This document shows positions 57,816-64,000 of a stretch of DNA of 64,000 bases, piece after piece. The notes under the pieces are model-generated. The model made no database searches and was not told the DNA's origin. It saw nothing but the letters and a program-made list of their open reading frames with translations. Source of the DNA: Amphiura filiformis. Its lineage: Eukaryota; Echinodermata; Ophiuroidea; Amphilepidida; Amphiuridae. The position numbers were made by a program, and so were the translations under genes. Position 1 is the first letter of the stretch. Each line of letters begins with the position of its first letter. Location of the stretch: the NCBI RefSeq assembly GCF_039555335.1, contig NC_092628.1, forward strand, positions 101,826,647 to 101,890,646, read 5' to 3'.

Positions 57816-58256
57816 TGGCTCTGCCCCAGGCGGCGAGCGGCATGATGCTGGAGAGTGCCCCCCCACCCCGACAAAAATGAAAGAAAAAAGTGCCCCTCTG
57901 ACAAAATATGAAAGAGAAAATCAGGAGGGCAAAGGAACAGAAAATTTTCTACCAAAATTCAGCCCAATCATGGGCCAAAATGGTGTAAAATGCAAAATGT
58001 TTGCGCGCTACTCACGCACATTGTAAAGGTAAAGCCATTTCCATCCTGATAAATGCATGGGCAAAAATAGTGTTAAATACCAAATTATTGCACGCACATC
58101 GTCTCAATAAAGCCTTTTTTGAAGCTCGAAGACTTACAGTCTCTATGTATTGTGTCCGATGGTGATGCAACGGTAATTTGTTTCGTCTGTGCCCCAAAAA
58201 TTATATTTTGCCCCCCCCCCCCCGACCAAAAAAGCTGGCTATGCCCCTGGAGAAGG
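57816..58256. mobile_element. C/G-run element (AGGGGCGTAGCCAG-type end), copy 1
   Basis: Contains GAAAGAGAAAATCAGGAGGG and the right end GAAAGCTGGCTATGCCCCTG. The same order is seen in 59528-59945, and a fragment at 34880-35080. Confidence 0.7.
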
Positions 58257-58310
58257 GGCATATCACAAAGTTATCCCGGTATTTCAAGCAGGGAAGGCAA
58301 CTTGTACACC

Positions 58311-58788
58311 AGGGATGTTATTTTCTTCGGAAGGGGGGGGGCCGAGTCAAAATAATTATGTCGGTGACTGGAGTCAAATTTTTTATGCCCCCCCCCCCAT
58401 TGCGAGCTAATAGTTTTTTATGACCCCCATTTGTCTACACAGACTCAAGACAAATTCTTTGCTGGAAATAAGGCGCAGCACGCGCAAAAAACTTTTAAAA
58501 GTGCAAAGAAAGTGCATGGAGTGTATTGAAATTTTGATCGTAAATCATGAAATGTAAAGATGTAAAAAAAAAAAAAAGCATTATTATAACTAAAGATTGT
58601 GCGCACATCTTGATTGTAAGTTAAAAGTTAAAAGAATGCGTGTGCAGCGTGCAAAAAATGTGAGGCACCAGCCCCTAATTCTATATTAGGGCATAACCCC
58701 CTATTTTTGGTTTAAAATTTTTGGTCCAAAATTTTTATGACCCCTCAGTATATTCATGAGCCCCTCCTCCGAAGAAAATGACAGTCCC
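58311..58788. mobile_element. 478-bp C/G-run element (ATTTTCTTCG ends), copy 2
   Basis: AGGGATGTTATTTTCTTCGG at the left and CCGAAGAAAATGACAGTCCC at the right are TIRs; the internal order is as in 41986-42452. Confidence 0.82.
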
Positions 58789-59527
58789 ATACCGCGTTCA
58801 TAATAGGCACAAAGGATTTCTGTCCTGTTGGTACCAGTGGTACAGCGTTGCACTCAATTGATAAGAATATTGTTGTGTTTTGATTTTGCATACGACAGTA
58901 GAAATCATTCCGCTTCCATTTGTTTACAATGTGCTAAGGTTGTTTACCATAAATTAGCTACCCCCTCATTTATACATGGTACAAACACGTCAAAAACACC
59001 GTTGACATTTCCATTTAATAACACATTCAGAAAATTTAACTAAAATATCCACAGATCAAAGTCACCAAACACTGAATGCTGTATTATTTTTCTTTGACAT
59101 AAAATTAAGGTAATTTGGTCATCAGCTGTTAGTTGTATAGAGATGGGCAATACGCGTACTTTACGATAACGCGAAATCGATGTCCATGCATTGGGACGGG
59201 GCACCTGTGCGCACCCGGTAAAAACATATGTGAGACGCGAGACGTTTCTGTATCTGTCGTCGTCGTCAGCAGAATAACTCAGAATATCCTCATGAAGAGG
59301 CAACATCGCCCGGGACATCACCAAACCTTGACTAAAATGGCATGACTTGGATGGCCGTGCAGATTAAATTGAAATTAAGTTTTTGAATTTTTTGTTGACT
59401 TTAGGGCCTAGTTCTTGAAGGCTTCAATGGTAGTGGCATTCATAGTTGTTGCAGGCCAGGCCCGCAGACAAGTTGGTCCATATGGCAGCCCTTATTGGGC
59501 TAAAACCTGAAGTTAATAATAATGCCC

Positions 59528-59945
59528 AGGGGCGGAAGCAGTAGATTGAGCGGGGGCAGGGGACAGAGTGCCCCCCTGACAAAAAAATGAAAGAAAAATT
59601 GCCCCTCTGACAAAAAATGAAAGAGAAAATCAGGAGGGCAAAGGAAAAGAAAAAGGGCAAGGAGCCCCTTTTCTAGCAAAATTCAGGGCCAAAATAGTGT
59701 AACATACAAAAATTTTCCGTGCTACGCGCGCACATTTTTTAGCCAGATAATGGGCGAAAATAGTGTAAAATACCATTTTTTTTCGCGCTACGCGCGCACA
59801 TCATCCCAATAAGGCCCTTTTCGGGAAGCTCGAAGACATACAGTCTCTATGTATTGTATGATGCAACTGCAATTTTTTTCGTCTGTGCCGGCCCCAAAAT
59901 TTTATTTTGCCCCCCCCTGACCAAGAAAGCTGGCTACGCCCCTGG
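59528..59945. mobile_element. 418-bp hAT-like element (CAGGGGCG ends), copy 2
   Basis: CCAGGGGCGGAAGCAG at the left and GCTGGCTACGCCCCTGG at the right are short TIRs. The interior has G/C runs and AAAATGAAAGA repeats. No transposase. The hAT assignment rests only on the CAGGGG-type ends. Confidence 0.65.
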
Positions 59946-60888
59946 GTGGAAGTCCGGAACAGGGGGAATAGGGCCCTAAAACAGTTTTTTTTGTGTAGGG
60001 GTACGGTGTGTGTGTAAAAACCTTTTGACTATTTTTTGACGATTTAAAAATTTTTGACCCCTAAGTTTTTGAATGGGAGTAGGCTCCGCGTTCCCGGACG
60101 GTTAAAGTTGTACAAATATTGGGGCAATGAAAAGTTTTATAATGAGATATATATCAGGTTGACCAACATTTCTTCAATGCAGTGCAGTTGTCACATTATA
60201 AAAAATTAGTGGGTGGCACTACCCCGGGCGGGTGTAGCCAGCTGTACTGAGGCCTACGGAATCGAAAACTATAGTACCTAGGCCGTGGACAGATTGGGCT
60301 AACTTATAGCCTAGCTATTAGGGCTAAGGTTATAGTAATATAGTGCATTAATTTTTATCTCGGGTGGTGAATTCAATTGCAGGGAGGGGGAAACTTAGTT
60401 TTTGGCAGGCCAAAAAGGTGGGGAGCATTTTGGCAGGTGGAAAGGGTGTGGGGACGATTGACACCGACCACCGTTTTTCAAAATTTAGTTTTATATAGAC
60501 AAGGTGTAAAATCATGCCGTGTGCTCCCATAAGGGGGGAGGGGGGTAATTTTGTGAACTTGTAGATCAAAGTTTTTGGCATGGCCAATGGTTAGTGAAGG
60601 GAGCGAACTATTTTGACAATTCAGTATTATCCTTATCCTATAGATCAGTTTCCAGTTAATTATATAATAAATAGATAAAACTTTACGGCGAAAACCGTAA
60701 AGAAGATGAGAAAAAAAATCTTAAAAATTATGTCATAGGCCTATTATAAATTGTGGGATAGCCTTTTTCGACTGGAGTTCATAACAATTAGTAAGTTTTT
60801 AACGGGTTCGCCCGTAACTTCACCGTTAGCTGCCATTGGACAAGTTTAGAACTGTCAAGCTTTTGTCAGGTATAGGCCATAGGCTGCC
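59946..60888. other. Intergenic, decayed repeats
   Basis: Contains GGCAGGCCAAAAAGG-type pieces (about 60400) related to 38947-39161; no gene recognised. Confidence 0.5.
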
Positions 60889-61085
60889 CCTTGCCTACTG
60901 ATGGCTCTGAAAAGAGACGTTTACTAAAGGCTGCCCCTGTCAACAGAGAACAAGCAGACCTCGCCTATCTGCTAATGTAAAAAGTTTGGTAGCTCTGAAA
61001 AGAGCCGTTCAATGAAGACTGTCCTTGTCAACAGAACAATTAGACCTCGCCTATCTACTGATGCAACTGCAGAAAGTTTGCAATA
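60889..61085 (-). repeat. Two-copy tandem repeat with histone-type stem-loops
   Basis: Two units of about 88 bp. On the minus strand, 60991-61006 reads GGCTCTTTTCAGAGCT, followed by ACCAAAC, and 60903-60918 reads GTCTCTTTTCAGAGCC. Each differs by one base from the metazoan histone 3' stem-loop. No histone coding sequence is seen upstream on the minus strand. Confidence 0.6.
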
Positions 61086-61488
61086 AAGTAGGGTGCCCTG
61101 TACCTCTTTGTGTGATTATTTAAAAAAATAATAAATAGACTGCCCCTTGCCTGTGAGGTCAGTGATCATACACTGGCGTCAGACTAGTCCCTACATGGTC
61201 ATCATTTAATATAGGGCCAATGTTGCGATACATCGTTTTGGCAGTAATCAAAATATCGCCCAACCCTAAGCGGTTGGTTTACGTTTTTTGCTGGGGCCCA
61301 GCCGTGCATCAATTCGCGACAAAATCAGCAATGAGCAGAAAGTGTCTAGCAAATGGTCAGCTTTGGACGTGTTTTTTATGCCACTGGTTTACAATTTGGC
61401 ACAAGTTGCCTCACTTCTCGACAATACTAAGAACTTATTGCAGATTTGATACAGTTTCTGGGTGACATTATTATCTGGTTTCGTGAAA

Positions 61489-62527
61489 ATGGAACGTGAA
61501 AGTTTGGATGGACGCGATGGCGATGACGAAAGAACTGAGAATGAACGATCACCACCGCCTCGGTCGCGGCCGACCACAAGAGATCATGCGAGGAAAGAAG
61601 CTGAACGTCGTAGGAGTCGTGGGAATACCCCTTCCAAAGACATGAAAGATGGACATGAACTTAAAAGCGAAATTAACCATCAGGATAGGAAGCGTAGACA
61701 CAGTAGATCCAGATCCAGATCAGCTTTACGCGATCGGGACCAGAGTGAACTCAATGAAAATGAGGTTAAGATTGAGAAACCAATTAAAAATGATATGAAG
61801 ATCAAGATCGAGAATCATAATGTCAATGAAAATAACCATGAAGGACATGATCAACTAGATTCGCGAGGTGAAAATGGAATGAAGAAGCGCAGAAGATTAC
61901 GGAATGGTAATCGGAGGTCACGCAAAAGGCATCATAATCGGGGGCCTAATCGGCATGACCGCGATCGCGATCGTCATCACGATAATCACAATCGAAAATA
62001 CAAACCTTACACAGAGTTGAGCTGGGAAGAAAGACAACAACGAGATGAGCAGGAATCAAAACGTGCAGCCATGAAAAGAGCGAATCGGCCGACGCCGTAC
62101 AATACCACCCAATTTCTCATGGAGGACCATAAAGTTGACACTCCTGATTTGAGCAGTGTTCATCACAAATGTGACTCTTCTGATGAAATAGAAGATGAAA
62201 TGAATGGTGACTATTTGGAAAAAGATTTTTGCAGCGGTCTACGAAGAGGTGCAGTCGGAGCGGCTTGAATCAATGTCCAAAGAACAGCTTGTTACTGACG
62301 TTTTAACATTGCAAAGAAGAGTTACTGAACTGGAAGAAGAGCAGAAGAAAAGACTATCATCAAGTGCTGGGGAGAGTGACCAGAGCAGCAATGGACAGCT
62401 TGTTGTTGATAAGGGACTTCGGAAACGACTTGAGAGCCTCAGCTCATTAGAAGGGGAGGTACAAAGACTTCGAAGTGAAAACACGAAGTTAAGAAAAGCT
62501 TCCGTAAAAGAACCAATTGGTACATAG
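61489..62527 (+). CDS. HEXIM1: HEXIM (7SK snRNA-binding P-TEFb inhibitor), single exon, one-base frame break at 62226-62230
   Basis: The ATG at 61489 opens a frame with an Arg/Lys/Glu-rich N-terminus, a basic tract (KKRRRLRNGNRRSRKRHHN, from residue 132), KYKPYTELSWEER and the family signature PYNTTQFLM at residues 203-211, then an acidic stretch ending GDYLEKDF. That frame would stop at 62268. One base over, the protein continues as AAVYEEVQSERLESMSKEQL and a leucine-heptad coiled coil ending at 62527, as in vertebrate HEXIM (QRDFSETYERYHTESLQNMS). Skipping one T of the T5 run at 62226-62230 joins the halves into about 345 residues; human HEXIM1 has 359 with PYNT at about 202. Family knowledge: the basic region binds 7SK RNA, PYNT and the following segment contact and inhibit CDK9/cyclin T, and the coiled coil dimerises; it acts in the nucleus. 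Intronless, as in vertebrates. HEXIM1 versus HEXIM2 cannot be distinguished outside vertebrates. Confidence 0.93.
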
Positions 62528-62804
62528 CATTGAATGTTTGACTATTTTAAATTTAGGCAATATTTTTTTATTTGTACTGTTTGACTTGACATATCATGAA
62601 ATCCTGCCCATATTGTGTTGAACTTGAAGCCATTCGAAAATGACTACCTCCTGAATAATGTATAGTCATGAGATCTTACTTGCTGCATTGCAAATTCTTG
62701 GAACAAATCCCCATTACAAGTTTTAAATTCAAATTCTTGTCTTGCATTGTGTGAGCATGATGAGATAACCACAGTATGATCAGTATCCCTTACCTGTAAT
62801 TGAA

Positions 62805-62810
62805 AATAAA
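62805..62810 (+). terminator. Candidate poly(A) signal of HEXIM
   Basis: AATAAA 278 nt after the stop codon, the first such motif downstream. Confidence 0.5.
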
Positions 62811-63179
62811 TGAGCAGTGAAATTTTGAGCTGAACAAATTGTTTTGATTTTCTAACTTCAGTGATCCTGAAGTGCAGCTCATTTTAACAACAAAAAGTTC
62901 AATGCCATTGATGTGGGTATTGAAAAGTTCAAAGGTTTGAGCTGTCAGTGTTAATAGCATTGTCTTTTATTGACTTCTTCATCTGTATTGATTATTGACC
63001 CAAGATAAGAACTTTGACAATTCCAAATCAATAATAAATTATCAGTGTGACTGTCAAAAACATTAAATATTGTTTGCAATTTCTTCATGATCTGTTCAAA
63101 TGAGATAAGAAAGATTTCATTAGGATGCCAAATTTGCAGAGCTAACACCAGAACTGGAAAAGGCAAAATTCTGTCCATT

Positions 63180-63403
63180 ATATTGGGCTCTTCTAGTTGA
63201 AATCCATGCACCCGTTATCGACGACATGCCTCTAGAGGTTTATAAATCCTCCACACTGGAACTGTGAATTTCAAATCATTAAATGGGGTTACCTGACTTG
63301 AGTAGGTGACTCGATTTGAAATCCACACTCCCAATGTGGAGATTAAGGACATGTCTTCAAAAGGGGGTGAACATTTCAAGTTCAACTGGAATTAGCTTAT
63401 TGG
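63180..63403. repeat. Fold-back repeat (GTTGAAATCCATGCACCC)
   Basis: TTGGGCTCTTCTAGTTGAAA at the left and inverted TTCAACTGGAATTAGCTTAT at the right, with nested inverted GAAATCCACAC pieces. Same family as 10015-10140 and 21895-22150. Confidence 0.6.
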
Positions 63404-64000
63404 TGAATAGAAATTGGAAGTGTTTGCAGATATTAAGAGCAAGTCTATTAAATGAGTCATGAATTTACTAGAACTGTTTTGAGAAACTTATTTGTTGAAA
63501 TTTATCGATCAAATTCAGTTTTTTAAACATGTATGACACTTAACTGTGTGTACTGGTGCTAGAAAATCTACTAATTCAAATTTGAAAATTAATGAAAATA
63601 TACATTGTAATTGTAATAATATGCATTTTACAGATAAAATGCATGCCTGATAACTTGTTTTTAAAATAATTATAGCCTAGCCTAGTGTTTGGGCATTGAA
63701 ACAATTTAGGAGATCTATGCTTATTGCTAACTGGAAAAATAAGTTTACCGGTATTTAAAGTTATTGTGAATATTTATGAAACCAAAGAAAATTTTTAATC
63801 AATCAAATTCATATGTTGCCAGAATTGGAATAAATTGATGACCTAAATAAAATAAAAACAAGAAAATGTCCCAAAATAATACAACAACATGCCAGCATTT
63901 CTGCCCCAAAGATGCTGATAAATGCCTTCTTGGAAGGTATGGTAATTGCAATGTATACCCATAAGAAACTTTGATTTTTGTTTTAAAATGTCAAGCAGAG
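63404..64000. other. Downstream of HEXIM, no gene recognised
   Basis: AT-rich sequence with no identified gene or repeat to the window edge. Confidence 0.5.

Noticed and set aside
60889-61085. Histone gene on the minus strand
   Set aside because: Stem-loop-like sequences exist, but none of the conserved histone C-termini is encoded upstream of them.
61462-61488. Upstream GTG start extending HEXIM by nine residues
   Set aside because: Animal genes start at ATG; the first in-frame ATG (61489) gives an N-terminus and motif positions like other HEXIM proteins.
62211-62240. Tiny intron explaining the HEXIM frame change (tttttgcag looks like an acceptor)
   Set aside because: The conserved DYLEKDF segment would be removed, and the only nearby donor would make an intron of about 28 nt, too short to splice.

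Overview
The window is animal nuclear DNA: split genes with GT-AG introns, AT-rich non-coding sequence, and dense non-autonomous transposons of many families. Three protein genes are recognisable, all on the + strand. Protein similarity and the repeat character (short-TIR and fold-back elements with C/G homopolymer runs, GGTCA-rich tandem arrays, LINE-like tails) suggest an invertebrate deuterostome such as an echinoderm or hemichordate. That placement is inference; no species is identified.

Region 1 (1-2355) is a duplicated repeat block upstream of, or within an intron of, the first gene. Region 2 (2356-27905) holds the 3' part of STK11IP (LKB1-interacting protein). Nineteen coding exons join in one open frame of 1270 residues: leucine-rich repeats, serine-rich linkers, a split CxxC/CxxC zinc ribbon, PH-like parts and the natural stop. 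Its 5' exons lie outside the window. Its introns are full of transposons: two 661-bp fold-back elements with TTAA target sites, a palindromic mariner relic, a hAT-type element with an 8-bp target duplication, a 987-bp element with 38-bp perfect TIRs, and arrays of AGGTCA half-sites. One exon has its 3' end and splice donor triplicated in tandem.

Region 3 (about 28-46.5 kb) is intergenic and repeat-rich, with two near-identical tandem duplications (units of about 1083 and 790 bp), a 122-bp tandem array and a strongly G-poor stretch (about 43.1-44.3 kb). Region 4 (46.6-48.7 kb) holds a complete two-coding-exon HIGD1-type gene, a mitochondrial inner-membrane respiratory supercomplex factor. Region 5 (48.7-61.4 kb) is mostly unique sequence, then clustered C/G-rich fold-back and hAT-like elements. 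Region 6 (61.5-62.8 kb) holds a single-exon HEXIM gene, the 7SK-dependent P-TEFb inhibitor. Its frame is broken by one extra T in a T5 run between the PYNT motif and the coiled coil, most simply an assembly indel.

The three genes act in unrelated processes (lysosome/LKB1 signalling, respiration, transcription elongation), and nothing shows joint regulation. No convincing tRNA, rRNA or CRISPR was found. All family assignments rest on recognising motifs by eye; no search was run.
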